Assembly (NCBI GenBank): GCA_030043175.1
Contig: JASHYD010001381.1
Location: forward strand, 1-5,428
Reading direction: 5' to 3'
Length of the DNA: 5,428 nt
DNA from: Xanthobacteraceae bacterium
GTDB taxonomy: Bacteria; Pseudomonadota; Alphaproteobacteria; Rhizobiales; Xanthobacteraceae
The number at the start of each line of letters is the position of its first letter. Position 1 is the first letter of the stretch. Positions 5,312 through 5,428 of the stretch are shown here, piece after piece. The position numbers and the translations under genes are program-made. Under the pieces are notes generated by a model that made no database searches, had not been told where the DNA came from, and was given only the letters and a program-made list of their open reading frames with translations.

Positions 5312-5428
5312 TCAAGGATCTCTGGTGGGAGTGAGCACAGTCGATGGTCGCGACGGCCGCTGAACGGGCTTTGGCACCGTGGCGGAGGCTGGTACCGTTG
5401 AGATCTTGTCAAAGATCTGCTGTTCGAC
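5312..5428 (-). CDS. Open minus-strand C-terminal tail entering from the right edge (doubtful)
   Basis: Read from the window end, the minus strand is open for 38 codons: VEQQIFDKISTVPAS, then a Pro/Thr/Ser-rich tail ending TVLTPTRDP and TGA at 5312-5314. It has no start in view and no recognised family. The low-complexity tail could be a real C-terminus or chance. Nothing else in 5286-5428 looks like a gene. Confidence 0.2.
   Translation of the reverse strand, partial: VEQQIFDKISTVPASATVPKPVQRPSRPSTVLTPTRDP
5401..5418. repeat. Perfect 7-bp inverted repeat
   Basis: AGATCTT (5401-5407) and AAGATCT (5412-5418) pair exactly around GTCA. Each arm also contains the palindrome AGATCT. It could be an operator for a dimeric regulator or a short hairpin; the window ends ten bases later, so its context cannot be judged. 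Confidence 0.45.

Noticed and set aside
5343..5428. Plus-strand frame from ATG 5343 running off the right edge
   Set aside because: Only 28 codons, no ribosome site and no recognisable motif; competes with an equally weak minus-strand frame.
1..5428. CRISPR array, tRNA, rRNA or riboswitch
   Set aside because: No regularly spaced repeats and no cloverleaf or conserved RNA motifs were seen by eye on either strand.

Overview
The window looks like a decayed accessory segment of an alphaproteobacterial genome, most likely Bradyrhizobium or a close relative in the Nitrobacteraceae. The basis is the GC-rich coding style and several conserved proteins that I recall from that group: a small WxVYKIA...VWLG protein, a short LigD-like ligase, a periplasmic caspase-like protein with a peptidoglycan-binding-like tail, and an MBL-fold hydrolase. 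The assignment comes from recalled family sequences, not from a search.

Layout. Positions 2-403 (+) hold the 3' part of a TIR-domain gene with an in-frame TAA. Positions 408-861 (+) hold relics: a small conserved protein with no usable start codon, a doubtful 44-codon Cys-containing frame, and the 3' end of a gene with a hydrophobic C-terminus. Positions 848-2506 (-) hold the one large intact gene, a 552-residue exported caspase-family (C14) protein. Positions 2622-3131 (-) hold a second exported caspase-family gene that stops shortly after its catalytic cysteine. Positions 3245-4151 (+) hold a divergent MBL-fold hydrolase pseudogene with at least four frameshifts and a probable 48-bp insertion. 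Positions 4357-4797 (+) hold a possible stub of the small WxVYKIA gene and a DNA ligase gene that has lost its middle, including the adenylation lysine. Positions 4797-5285 (+) hold a pseudogene of a one-helix membrane protein with a charged helical body. Positions 5286-5428 hold an open minus-strand tail and a perfect 7-bp inverted repeat, with no recognised gene.

Function. Only the 552-residue protein looks fully functional. The short caspase could still fold as a p20-like half, because its His-Cys dyad and signal peptide are intact. The two caspase genes lie in the same direction 115 bp apart and are probably paralogues. Both carry export signals, so they would act in the envelope rather than as cytoplasmic defence effectors. 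The nearby TIR fragment is suggestive of an immune island, but it is broken and no sensor, nucleotide cyclase or gasdermin gene is visible. My best reading is a gene graveyard beside a surviving envelope caspase gene, not an intact new system. The most unusual features are the p20-only caspase, the inverted-repeat insertion in the MBL gene and the active-site deletion in the ligase.
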